Positions 7,557 through 15,991 of a DNA stretch of 64,000 bases are shown piece by piece. Under the pieces are notes generated by a model, which searched no databases, was not told where the DNA came from, and was given only the letters and a program-made list of their open reading frames with translations. Numbering within the stretch: the first letter of the stretch is position 1; every line of letters begins with the position of its first letter. Made by a program: the position numbers and the translations under genes. Source of the stretch: Spirosoma aureum (GTDB lineage Bacteria; Bacteroidota; Bacteroidia; Cytophagales; Spirosomataceae); NCBI RefSeq assembly GCF_011604685.1, contig NZ_CP050063.1, positions 7,481,001-7,545,000 on the forward strand, given 5' to 3'.

Positions 7557-8078
7557 TCAGGCATCACGGGCATAAGCAAGACCTCGTTCAATGTAGCCGC
7601 GTGTATCAATAAACAGGCTATCCAGATAATTCATCAACGCCAGAACGCTAACGCGGGCCGGGCTAGCTGTTCCATCAAGCCAACGCTCTGACGAAACAAT
7701 ACCCAGGGTTGTAATAACCAGTTTAAGTGGGCCCGACACTATTTCAATCTGGGTTTCGCTCCGGATCAAACTTACCTCCTCGCGTTGGTCCCAGTAAGGG
7801 TAGCCCAATCGAAAACATTGTTTCGCTTCCGATTCGGTCAACCCTGGCAACGGCCTAAGTAGTAAACGCACACTATGCAGAGGCACTGTACGCGTAAATG
7901 ATTCTCCATGAAAGCAAACACCGGCTGTTGGTGTCAGCGGATTACCATCTATCCTGTCACGAACATAATTAAGGATACCAACTTCCCCATGTTTAGCATG
8001 ATCAATCGCATTGATCTGTACCTCCTGGCCAAGATATAAAATCAGCTCTTTCGCCGTCAGTGTTATCTGTATGCTCAT
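7557..8078 (-). CDS. Conserved-looking protein of unknown function
   Basis: A 173-residue soluble protein with no signal peptide or membrane segment. I do not recognise a domain. The sequence is well mixed and codon use looks normal. Visible features are a strand-rich first half (LTAKELILYLGQEVQINAID, ending in SVRLLLRPL), a central GYPYWDQREEVSLIRSE segment and a helical end (VLALMNYLDSLFIDTRGYIE). The gene is flanked by two gene-poor regions and convergent with the small-RNA cassettes. It may be a lineage-specific regulator or structural protein; no function can be argued from context. Confidence 0.75.
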   Translation of the reverse strand: MSIQITLTAKELILYLGQEVQINAIDHAKHGEVGILNYVRDRIDGNPLTPTAGVCFHGESFTRTVPLHSVRLLLRPLPGLTESEAKQCFRLGYPYWDQREEVSLIRSETQIEIVSGPLKLVITTLGIVSSERWLDGTASPARVSVLALMNYLDSLFIDTRGYIERGLAYARDA

Positions 8079-8339
8079 AGTCGCCTATTTAACCCTCTTT
8101 CCGAGCTTTAATAGATCTTCGCTACGATGATCCCGGCATTAGTGTTTAAATATCGGATGGTAATATCCTTTCAGCAAGAAAATATCCACTTTTTGTACCA
8201 TTAATAAACAGAGAAGGCCATTTCAGGCACCAAATCCCTTACAGCACATCTCTAATTGTTCGGTTAGACCAGTTCCCTAAAGGGCGGCTATAAACGAATC
8301 GATCACTAATAGGGATATACGTTTTAAGCCAGAAAACCA

Positions 8340-8460
8340 GCTTTGTGCATATCTGCCCAAAACGGCTAAATCCAATAGCCTAATCCTGTCGTATGTACTT
8401 CTGAAAAGAAGCTTACAACGTTTTAGATCAGGCTACTCCAATGGGGCTGCCTGATTTTTT
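8340..8460 (+). ncRNA. Possible structured RNA ending in a terminator
   Basis: Three short hairpins in series, the last followed by TTTTTT, with no reading frame around them and the next gene starting more than 120 bp later. No perfect -7 box lies upstream (CAGCTTTG at 8338 is one half off). Weak call. Confidence 0.22.
8427..8460 (+). terminator. Terminator-like hairpin
   Basis: ATCAGGC (8427-8433) pairs with GCCTGAT (8449-8455) and runs into six T residues. No plus-strand gene precedes it within 1.4 kb, which is why an RNA gene is suspected. Confidence 0.65.
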
Positions 8461-8586
8461 ATTGGCCCAGGTTGTATGACTGACCGGTAAGCATTTTATT
8501 AACCTGACTAATAACCCTACTTTTTCCGGATATCTATTCCAACGAATCCCCCCTTACTGGAGTCATGGCTATATATCGTTCAGGGT

Positions 8587-8973
8587 ATGAAACAAAACCT
8601 ACTTTTTCTGATCATCATAGCTATGATGATGATCGAATGCCGTTCTACTACAGATGTTTTACCAACGGGCGTCTGGTCCGAAGGGTGCGTTGAATTAGGA
8701 CCCTATCAGGGGGCCTATCGCCTTAGCGGCATGTGTTGCGCCTATCTGTTAATTCCAAAAATTGAACTGAATCAAGATCGATCATTTACTGTCACTGGCA
8801 GTTATCATGCCTTTACGGGCGCGGGCTTTAGTAATGTTCCGATCCAGATAACAGGCCAGCTAACATCCAACGGCAACGAACTGACCATTGGTTACTCGCT
8901 CAACTCTTCGCCTGTTACTTACAGGCTTACATCCGGTCCGGCGAAATTAGCCTGCTTTTGCGGATGCGATTAG
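8587..8973 (+). CDS. Small Cys-rich exported protein, probable lipoprotein
   Basis: A 128-residue protein with a hydrophobic N-terminus that runs into MIECRS; the lipobox is not canonical because of the Glu before Cys, so lipidation is uncertain. The mature part has a paired Cys (GMCCAY) and a C-terminal CFCGC cluster, plus beta-strand patterns ending in GQLTSNGNELTIGY, like the META or lipocalin-type small lipoproteins of Bacteroidota. The cysteines suggest disulfides or metal binding in the periplasm. No family assigned. It is convergent with the lactonase gene, only 27 bp away, with no clear terminator between. Confidence 0.75.
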   Translation: MKQNLLFLIIIAMMMIECRSTTDVLPTGVWSEGCVELGPYQGAYRLSGMCCAYLLIPKIELNQDRSFTVTGSYHAFTGAGFSNVPIQITGQLTSNGNELTIGYSLNSSPVTYRLTSGPAKLACFCGCD

Positions 8974-9000
8974 TAACCACCTGTAGATGCAGTCAGTCTA

Positions 9001-9924
9001 TTATTCTACGCCTTTTACCTGCATCTGAAGCGTATAAACAGACTCCGACGCTGTAATAAACAGTGTCCGCCGATCTTTACCTCCGAAACAAATATTGCCA
9101 ACCCAACGGGAAGGCACCGGAATTGTTCCCAGCTTCTTACCGGCAGGATCATAGACCGTAACACCCTTTCCTGACAGATACAAATTACCCTGATTATCAA
9201 GGGTCATACCGTCTGAGCCCTGCGCAATATAGAGTTGTCGATTTGTTAAGCTTCCATCCGGATTGATCTGGTATTTATAGGTTTTACTGGCCCGAATATC
9301 GGCAACAAACAGGCTTTTCCCATCGGGAGTGCCGACAATACCATTTGGCTGCATCAAATCGCTATCGACGACAATGGCCTCTTTGGCATCTTTGGGTAGA
9401 TAATAAACTTTCTGCCCATCGATATCCGGTTTTTTTCGCTCCCAATAGTCGCGCTGGTAATAGGGATCGGTGAAATAGATACCGCCTTTGGGGTCAATCC
9501 ATAAATCGTTGGGGCCATTGAGCCGAAGACCCTTAAAATTACTCAGGAGGACAGTAATTTTCTTTCCCGGGCTAATCGACCACAATTCATCTTTTTCATC
9601 GGCACAGGAAATCAGATTACCTTTTTTATCAAAATATAATCCATTGGAACGACCAGCTTTATCCATATAAACCGACAGTTTTCCGCCTGTATCATACGTC
9701 CAGATTTTGTCGTTGGGTTGATCGGTGAAGTAAATGTCTCCTTTCTTATTGACAGTTGGCCCTTCAGTAAACGCGAACTGGCTCGAAATCTGGCGAAGGG
9801 TAGCTCCTGGCGCAACAACTTTTACGGAATCAACGGCCTGGGCATTAACCCTATGGCCAACGATCAGGAAGCCTGTCAGCAGCATTACTAGTACTTGAAA
9901 TATGGCGTTGCAACAGTTATTCAT
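9001..9924 (-). CDS. SMP-30/gluconolactonase-family protein, exported
   Basis: Predicted lactone hydrolase of the six-bladed SMP-30/gluconolactonase/regucalcin fold, which opens sugar lactones at a bound divalent metal. Family signs are FAFTEGPTVNKKGDIYFTD at the start (metal-ligand Glu), RLNGPNDLWIDPKGGIYFTD (Asn and catalytic-site region), MQPNGIVGTPDGKSLFVAD, and SDGMTLDNQGNLYLSG (Asp ligand). The frame opens at 9987, but the ATG at 9924 gives a proper signal peptide (MNNCCNAIFQVLVMLLTGF ending near VNAQA), so I use it; the product then has 307 residues and acts in the periplasm or outside. Alone in its orientation and divergent from the phytochrome operon. Confidence 0.9.
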   Translation of the reverse strand: MNNCCNAIFQVLVMLLTGFLIVGHRVNAQAVDSVKVVAPGATLRQISSQFAFTEGPTVNKKGDIYFTDQPNDKIWTYDTGGKLSVYMDKAGRSNGLYFDKKGNLISCADEKDELWSISPGKKITVLLSNFKGLRLNGPNDLWIDPKGGIYFTDPYYQRDYWERKKPDIDGQKVYYLPKDAKEAIVVDSDLMQPNGIVGTPDGKSLFVADIRASKTYKYQINPDGSLTNRQLYIAQGSDGMTLDNQGNLYLSGKGVTVYDPAGKKLGTIPVPSRWVGNICFGGKDRRTLFITASESVYTLQMQVKGVE

Positions 9925-10214
9925 AAACAATAAAAACGTTAGATATAGAGAAGACGGAGCTATCAGCGGTTCTACTGTTTTCGGCATTAATCAGCTAGCC
10001 AACGGATCCATAAAAGTACTCCCTTAGCATACGAATAATGTAACCGCCAGTTCACTAACTAGCTGACAGAAAGAGGCCTGAAAGTTACTCATAGAAAACA
10101 ATAGCGCCATCGATAGGTTTCTATAAAACAGATTTCGTCTATGCTTATATTGCAAACCGTCATTGTGTTTTTTATCTGTTTATACCAGGCAATCTGCGAA
10201 CTTATTCTCGTTGA

Positions 10215-12452
10215 ATGACTCTTTCAAACGTTGACCTAACTAACTGTGAACGAGAGCCGATCCACATTCTCGGCTCCATTCAATCCTACGGCTATTTACT
10301 GGCCATTCTGCCCGATACTTATTCGATCGTTCATGCGAGTGACAATATTGCCGATCTATTTGGCATTTCTGCTGACCAGATACTGGGGCAACCGCTTGGC
10401 TCGATACCAGCCAAAACTGATTTATCGGTCAATGCGCTGGTTGAACTGCTGAACGTAGGCCGGCGAAGCGGTTCCTGGGATAGTATGAACCCACATCAAT
10501 TCGTTATAAACGAAAAAGCCTGGAACCTGATCACTCATCAACATAACGGGCTTATTATTCTGGAATGGGAACCCGTTGGCGACCATAATCCGCTCAGGAA
10601 TCAGCAACTGATTGCGCAGGCCCTGACGGAGGTTCAGGCAAGTCGAACCCTCACGGATCTATTACAAAATACGGCTCAGCGGGTAAAAAAGATCATTGGC
10701 TTTGACCGGGTTATGGTCTATCGTTTTGAGGCCGACTGGCACGGGCATGTTATTGCCGAAGCCAAAGAACCCCATCTGGAACCCTATCTGGGGCTGCATT
10801 ATCCGGCATCCGATATACCACGTCAGGCTCGTGAATTATATAAAGTTAATCTGGTACGTTTGATTGCCGATGCCACCAGTACACCATCCCGTATCTTATC
10901 GCAGCCAGATTGGCCGGAGGATCGTCCATTAGACCTTACCCATTCCGTACTCAGAGCGGTATCACCCATTCACATTGAATACCTCAACAACATGGGCGTG
11001 CAGGCGTCCATGAGTATTTCGCTGCTGTATCGGGGTGAGCTATGGGGGTTAATCTCATGCCACAACACGATTCCCCGCTTTGTCGATTATCCGGCGCGGC
11101 AAGCCGCCAAATTTGTGAGCCAGCTGCTATCGACCGCGCTTGAATTTCGGAAGGACGAAGAAGATCAGAGTAATTTGTTGCTCTATCGTCAGCATGGCCA
11201 GTACATTCATGAGCAATTATTGATCGATGAGAATGTAGTGCAGGCCCTCACGAAACGATCACATACTATTCTGGATCTGACAAAAGCCACCGGAGCGGCC
11301 CTTCTGTTCAATAACCACATTTATCGACTGGGCAAGACGCCCAGCGAGACTGACATTCGTGCACTGGCCGACTGGCTTAAAGCCAGCGATACCGAAACGT
11401 TTCTGGAGACGAGTCAACTCGCTGCGCTGTATCCACCCAGCGAAGAGTTTCGGGACCTAGGATCAGGGCTTTTAGCCACTGTTCTGTCAAAAGAGCTAAA
11501 TGAATATGTTTTCTGGTTTAAACCCGAACAAATTCAGCAAGTTACGTGGGCCGGAAACCCGGATAAGCCCGTAACAGTCGGCGAAAATGGGCAGGAGCGC
11601 ATTAGTCCCCGAAAAAGTTTTGAAGCCTGGACACAAACCGTCCGGAACACATCGGAACCCTGGTCGGAGGCCGAAGTGTCGGCGGTCATCAAGCTACGCG
11701 AAGATGTTTTGCAGGTAATTACCAAACAGGCTAACGAAATCCGGGTCCTGAACCAGCGGCTGCAACTGGCCTATGATGAACTGGATGCCTTTAGCTACAC
11801 CGTCTCGCACGATTTGCGTACGCCTTTATCGTCAATTCGATGTTATTCGGAAATTCTGCTTGAAGAATACGGTCAGGACTTTCCACCGGATGCCCACGTC
11901 CTGTTCCAGAAAGTTATTGACTCTACGGAGCGAATGCGGGCCCTCATCCGGCATATCTTGTACTATTCACGAATGGGCCGTACTGAGTTGAATACCGAGC
12001 CAATTGATATGCGTCATTTGCTGGAGGGTATTCGGGAAGAGATTCTGGTTACTGCCAAAGACCGGTCCTTAACAATAGACATTGGCGACACACCGCCCAT
12101 AGTGGCCGATGAAACGATGGCCATTCAGTTATTTACAAATTTGCTTAGTAACGCAGCTAAATATACGAGCTTATCTCCGGAAGCCATTATTCATGTCACG
12201 GGAAAACAAACTGACGGCGAAGTCATTTATTCAGTAGAAGACAATGGTATCGGCTTCGATATGAAACAGGCGGGCAAGATGTTTGATTTATTCAAACGAT
12301 TAGAAAATGCCCGGTCTTTTGAAGGTTCCGGTGTTGGACTGGCCATTGTTAAACGAATTATAAACCGGCATGAGGGTAAGATCTGGTATCACAGCGAACC
12401 CAACCGGGGAACAACTTTTTACGTTTCTTTACCGATAGCGACTACCTTATAA
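10215..12452 (+). CDS. bphP: Bacteriophytochrome sensor histidine kinase
   Basis: Red/far-red photoreceptor kinase. Order: PAS domain (1-125), GAF (140-315), PHY (330-500), coiled linker, HisKA (525-590) and HATPase (620-740). The biliverdin-binding Cys is present at residue 11 (LTNCEREPIHILGSIQ). The GAF carries PASDIPR (197-203; Asp200), Tyr169 and the two chromophore-contact His of SPIHIEY (His253) and SCHN (His283). The PHY tongue has PRKSF (465-469). The H-box is VSHDLRTPL with His532, and N and G boxes are intact (NLLSNAAKY, DNGIGFD, GSGVGLAIV). Everything needed for a light-regulated kinase is there. It is followed at 3 bp by a response regulator and then a heme oxygenase, the classical set. 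Confidence 0.97.
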   Translation: MTLSNVDLTNCEREPIHILGSIQSYGYLLAILPDTYSIVHASDNIADLFGISADQILGQPLGSIPAKTDLSVNALVELLNVGRRSGSWDSMNPHQFVINEKAWNLITHQHNGLIILEWEPVGDHNPLRNQQLIAQALTEVQASRTLTDLLQNTAQRVKKIIGFDRVMVYRFEADWHGHVIAEAKEPHLEPYLGLHYPASDIPRQARELYKVNLVRLIADATSTPSRILSQPDWPEDRPLDLTHSVLRAVSPIHIEYLNNMGVQASMSISLLYRGELWGLISCHNTIPRFVDYPARQAAKFVSQLLSTALEFRKDEEDQSNLLLYRQHGQYIHEQLLIDENVVQALTKRSHTILDLTKATGAALLFNNHIYRLGKTPSETDIRALADWLKASDTETFLETSQLAALYPPSEEFRDLGSGLLATVLSKELNEYVFWFKPEQIQQVTWAGNPDKPVTVGENGQERISPRKSFEAWTQTVRNTSEPWSEAEVSAVIKLREDVLQVITKQANEIRVLNQRLQLAYDELDAFSYTVSHDLRTPLSSIRCYSEILLEEYGQDFPPDAHVLFQKVIDSTERMRALIRHILYYSRMGRTELNTEPIDMRHLLEGIREEILVTAKDRSLTIDIGDTPPIVADETMAIQLFTNLLSNAAKYTSLSPEAIIHVTGKQTDGEVIYSVEDNGIGFDMKQAGKMFDLFKRLENARSFEGSGVGLAIVKRIINRHEGKIWYHSEPNRGTTFYVSLPIATTL

Positions 12453-12455
12453 CGT

Positions 12456-12887
12456 ATGGCAGATGTTCTATACATTGAAGATAATGCGAATGATGCGGAT
12501 ATATTCAGCCGGCTGATGCAAAAGTTACAGCGCCCCATCACCTATACCATCCTGAGCAGCGGTTCCGAAGCAGTCGATTATCTGGAAGGCCAGGGTCAAT
12601 ACCAAAAGCAGGTCGCTCCATTACCTAAACTATTGTTACTGGACCTTAATCTGGTCGGTTTTAGTGGTATTGAGGTCGTACAGCGCGCCCGCAACCTCGA
12701 CCGCACTCGATTTCTGCCAATCATTGCGTTCAGCACATCCGATAACCCCAGCGATATCCGATCTGCCTACGAAGCAGGGATCAACGCCTATGTTGTAAAG
12801 CCGGGTACTTATCAGGCTACCGGAAAATTGTTGAGCCGTCTGTATGATTTCTGGCTTGAAAACAACACCCGAATCGATAACAAATGA
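12456..12887 (+). CDS. Single-domain response regulator (Rcp1-like) of the phytochrome
   Basis: A 143-residue receiver domain with no output domain. The acidic pair is Glu8-Asp9 (YIEDNANDAD), the phospho-acceptor is Asp63 (LLLDLNLVGFSG), the switch Thr/Ser lies in IIAFSTSDN and the conserved Lys in VVKPGTY. The insert after the first helix and the LNLVGFSGIEVV stretch resemble Rcp1-type regulators that partner cyanobacterial and Bacteroidota phytochromes. It starts 3 bp after bphP and overlaps the heme oxygenase gene by four bases, so the three are one operon. Phosphotransfer from His532 of BphP is the expected input; the downstream target is not visible here. Confidence 0.95.
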   Translation: MADVLYIEDNANDADIFSRLMQKLQRPITYTILSSGSEAVDYLEGQGQYQKQVAPLPKLLLLDLNLVGFSGIEVVQRARNLDRTRFLPIIAFSTSDNPSDIRSAYEAGINAYVVKPGTYQATGKLLSRLYDFWLENNTRIDNK

Positions 12888-13456
12888 CATCTTTACCCGA
12901 ACGGCTCCGACACGAAACCCGAACGCTACATGAGCAAACGGAGCAGCTTTTCTATACCGAAGCGCTTCGAAATGGGACCCTATCGGCCGCAGAATACGGC
13001 CATCTGCTTCGCACCCATCTGGCATTTCATCAGGCTTTAGAATCAGCCATCGACCGACATCCTGCTTTCTTTGAGGAATATGAACCTAAAACCCGACAAA
13101 AAACAACGTGGTTAACGGCCGATCTGGCCTATCTGTCGCTGCCCCTTCCTCAACCAATGCCTGCCTTGTTTGCGGGCTGGTCGCCGGGTGCTTTGTTAGG
13201 AGCGGCCTATGTTGGCGAAGGTTCAATGCTGGGCGGCACGGTTATCTGGAAACTCCTCCAGAAAAATCAGGCAGTACAGCCGTTGCTGGCAAAAGCCCGT
13301 TTTTATGAAGGGTATGGGGCAGAAACCGGTCATCGCTGGCGTGATTTCGGCGCTTTTCTGGTTCGAAAAGGTGCCGACAATCCCGATGAAGTTGTTGCAG
13401 CAGCCAAACAAACATTTATTGCCTACCAAACTGTTTTCCAGCGAACGAAATCCTGA
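12884..13456 (+). CDS. bphO: Heme oxygenase, biliverdin-producing
   Basis: Cleaves heme to biliverdin, iron and CO, supplying the chromophore of the adjacent bacteriophytochrome. At 190 residues it has the usual bacterial HO length. The N-terminal RLRHETRTLHEQTE carries the proximal heme-ligand His at residue 16. The distal helix is represented by GAAYVGEGSMLGGTVIWKLL, the family's YVxEGSxLGG signature, and the C-terminal part ends in TFIAYQTVF. The ATG overlaps the last codons of the response regulator (ATGA overlap), indicating translational coupling. It converges with the PAS kinase gene, with only 18 bp between the stops. Confidence 0.96.
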   Translation: MTSLPERLRHETRTLHEQTEQLFYTEALRNGTLSAAEYGHLLRTHLAFHQALESAIDRHPAFFEEYEPKTRQKTTWLTADLAYLSLPLPQPMPALFAGWSPGALLGAAYVGEGSMLGGTVIWKLLQKNQAVQPLLAKARFYEGYGAETGHRWRDFGAFLVRKGADNPDEVVAAAKQTFIAYQTVFQRTKS

Positions 13457-13474
13457 TGAATACCACCTGGCGGT

Positions 13475-15523
13475 TTATTGAATTTTGCCCGGTAAAGACT
13501 CAAAAACGGGCAGAAACACGTTGAATGTTGATCCGCGACCCGGCTGGCTGGTAGCATCGATAGCGCCACCGTGACTCTCGACCACGCGCTGACAAATGGC
13601 CAGCCCGATACCCGTTCCACTATAAATGGTTTGATCGTGTAACCGCTGAAACGGTGTAAAAATACGGTCTTTGTATTTTTCGTCGAAGCCAATTCCATTA
13701 TCGGCAACCGTAATCAGCCAGAAAGTTCGCCCGGACTGATCCTGAAGTTTCGGGGGAAGTCCGTCGGTCAGGGCCGGGTGAAAACGGATCTGTAGTAGGG
13801 GCTGCTGGCCCGATTGCGCAAATTTAAGTGCATTGGCAATGAGGTTCTGAAAAAGCTGTCGAAGCCGCGATGCGCTACCCAATATAATCGGTAATGGCAC
13901 CGTGTCAATAATGGCGTTCTTCTCGGCAATCGTCATTTCAAGGTCGCTGATAACATCCGTCAGTACATTGGTCAGCGAAATTGGCAGGAAGGGTTCTCGC
14001 TGTGTTGTGAGTTGAGAATACGTCAGCAAATCTTTAATCAGCATCTGCATGCGCCGGGCCGACTTCTGAATACGACGGATCAAATCGGTCTCACCATCTG
14101 ACAGGCTATCCATAAATTGACTCTTCAGCATATCGCTAAACGACTGAATACGCCGGAGTGGCTCCTGCAAATCGTGCGAGGCTATCTGAGCGAACTGTTG
14201 CAGATTTTCATTCGAGCGTTTTAATTCGGCAACAGCCTCTTTCAATTCGGCGGCTTGCTGTAAAGCCGCCAGCTCGGCCTTTTTCCGGTCGGTAATGTTG
14301 TTGAAGGTAACCACAACGCCATCGCTACCCTGTTTAACGGCCGACACTTCAAACCATCCCTCCAGTCCAAATTCGTCCTGGTAATACTGAATACTGCCTT
14401 CAGCCCGCCCGGTTTCGACAACCCGCACATACAAGTCATAAAAGCCGTTTTCACGATTTCCAGGAAATACTGTCAATAACGACCGGCCAATAATCTGATC
14501 AGGCGTCATAAAGTTACTTTTGACAACCGCTTCATTGGCCGTATTCATCATAAAATCAATGATCATACCGGCCTCATCACGCATTGCGGTCATGGCGATA
14601 ATGCTATTGAGCGAAGCATCCAGCGTAGTCCGTAACTGGTGCGTCTGTTGTTCCAGATCCCTGGTTTGTTCATTGACCCGCTCCTGCAGTATTTCTTCCG
14701 TGCGTTTACTGGCTGTAATATCAATGACGGTTCCCGTAAATCGACTGGCGAGCCCCTGTTCATTAAAGAAAGCCTGGCCGTTGGCACGAATCCAGCGAAG
14801 CCTGCCATCTTCAATTCCAACTGTCCGGTACTCAATATCATAACGCCCATTGCTTCCTGGTTTCAGGGCAGCCTGCACAATCTCATCGGTTCGCGCCCGG
14901 TCATCGGGATGAATTCCCCGCAAAAACACAGCATAATCTATCTGGGCAGTTGGTGGTAGTCCAAAAAGTTCTTTCGTGCGATCCGACCAGACCAGTTCTC
15001 CGGTCAATGGATTCAGGTTCCAGGTTCCTAATTGAGCCGATTCAATCGCTAAGCGTAGCCGTCCTTCAACCTCCTGAGCACGAATTTCAGCGCGTTTCCG
15101 ATCCGTCACATCGACCAATACGCCGGAGAACGTCACGGGTCGTTTAGTTATATCATAGGTCAATCGTCCGCGTGCAAGAACCCATTTTGGATCAAGAACA
15201 TCGACAACAATTCGATATTCGGCTTCGAAACTGCGATCCAGATGCATGGCCTCATCGATCAGACGCGTGACATGGGGCCGATCATCGGGGTGAATATTGT
15301 CGGTGAACGTGCTTAGTGGCAATCCATTTGCCTCTGGTGTATCAGTTATGCCAAAAAGCTCAAACAAGTTTGAATCGCCATAAACTCTATCGCTGCCAAT
15401 ATCCCAGAACCAGGTTGCAATCAGCCCTATACTAAGGGCAGTCTGCAATTGATCATACGAACGAAGCAATACATGTTCTTCTGGTGGGTGTGGATTAGGC
15501 TGAGCAGCAACAGGCTGATTCAT
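13475..15523 (-). CDS. Multi-PAS sensor histidine kinase
   Basis: A 682-residue soluble kinase without membrane segments. PAS/PAC modules lie at about 25-148, 150-275 and 300-418 (each ending near an ITDRK or VTDRK motif), joined by coiled coils at about 275-300 and 415-445. HisKA follows with the H-box ASHDLQEPLRR (His450), then HATPase with NLIANALKFA, DNGIGFDEKYKDRIF and GTGIGLAICQRVVESHGG. The H-box form SHDLQEPLR is that of kinases often paired with single-domain receivers, as also in phytochromes. It faces the bphP operon tail to tail, so it could feed the same receiver, but that is only suggested by position. Input ligand unknown. Confidence 0.93.
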   Translation of the reverse strand: MNQPVAAQPNPHPPEEHVLLRSYDQLQTALSIGLIATWFWDIGSDRVYGDSNLFELFGITDTPEANGLPLSTFTDNIHPDDRPHVTRLIDEAMHLDRSFEAEYRIVVDVLDPKWVLARGRLTYDITKRPVTFSGVLVDVTDRKRAEIRAQEVEGRLRLAIESAQLGTWNLNPLTGELVWSDRTKELFGLPPTAQIDYAVFLRGIHPDDRARTDEIVQAALKPGSNGRYDIEYRTVGIEDGRLRWIRANGQAFFNEQGLASRFTGTVIDITASKRTEEILQERVNEQTRDLEQQTHQLRTTLDASLNSIIAMTAMRDEAGMIIDFMMNTANEAVVKSNFMTPDQIIGRSLLTVFPGNRENGFYDLYVRVVETGRAEGSIQYYQDEFGLEGWFEVSAVKQGSDGVVVTFNNITDRKKAELAALQQAAELKEAVAELKRSNENLQQFAQIASHDLQEPLRRIQSFSDMLKSQFMDSLSDGETDLIRRIQKSARRMQMLIKDLLTYSQLTTQREPFLPISLTNVLTDVISDLEMTIAEKNAIIDTVPLPIILGSASRLRQLFQNLIANALKFAQSGQQPLLQIRFHPALTDGLPPKLQDQSGRTFWLITVADNGIGFDEKYKDRIFTPFQRLHDQTIYSGTGIGLAICQRVVESHGGAIDATSQPGRGSTFNVFLPVFESLPGKIQ

Positions 15524-15991
15524 GCGTCAGTGGCTTGTATCGAATAGATTTACTAAACTAGTAAATAATAAGTTTAGTTATCAACAATTGGCAGGTCAGA
15601 ATAGACTAATCCTGAAGGTCAACAATAGTTCAGGCAGTAATTGCCTTCCCCTCAGCCTCAAACATTGAAGCGTAATCATCTTTGGGATTAAAGTCATCTT
15701 CGCCCATTGGACCTTATCCCCTCTCGCTGTTCAATCAAACAGTTGAATCTGATAAGCGGCTTCATATACAAACGCAAGCCGTTTAATTGACTCCAGATTA
15801 CTTGAACATACCTTACTGCGTGGTTTCTTTTTACACTAAGACGAAACCCCCACAAGTGTATATTAACAAAAAAGTAATCTATTCTTTCAATAAATTATAT
15901 TTTTAAATAATCTAAAAATAAAAAACTATATAATAAGACTGTTTTTTTCGGTTAGCCTTTATTATTATTGCCGCAAATTAATAGCCTAATT
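15524..15991. other. Intergenic region, AT-rich on its right side
   Basis: From about 15830 to 15960 the sequence is strongly AT-rich and leads into the modular secreted protein. A 25-codon minus-strand frame lies at 15630-15707. No clean TAnnTTTG box was found on the plus strand. The divergent promoters of the kinase and the secreted protein must lie here. Confidence 0.45.
15630..15707 (-). CDS. Possible 25-residue acidic small protein
   Basis: A short frame starting at an ATG preceded by GGGGATAAGG. It encodes an acidic, protein-like sequence beginning MGEDDFNPKDDYASMFEAE and ends with a TGA, about 100 bp before the PAS kinase start on the same strand. Composition and codon use look natural, but a frame this short can occur by chance. 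It could be a leader or regulator of the kinase. Confidence 0.22.
   Translation of the reverse strand: MGEDDFNPKDDYASMFEAEGKAITA

Larger units (their letters stand above)
8079..8586. other. Gene-free region with three successive hairpins
   Basis: No protein gene seen. In its second half, on the plus strand, lie hairpins at 8364-8380 (GGCTA/TAGCC), 8398-8411 (CTTCT/AGAAG) and a terminator at 8427-8460. The run could be a structured RNA, listed separately. Confidence 0.5.

Noticed and set aside
15660..15700. TCATCTTTGGG as a promoter box
   Set aside because: The TA of TAnnTTTG is missing at the right distance, and the stretch lies within the small antisense frame.
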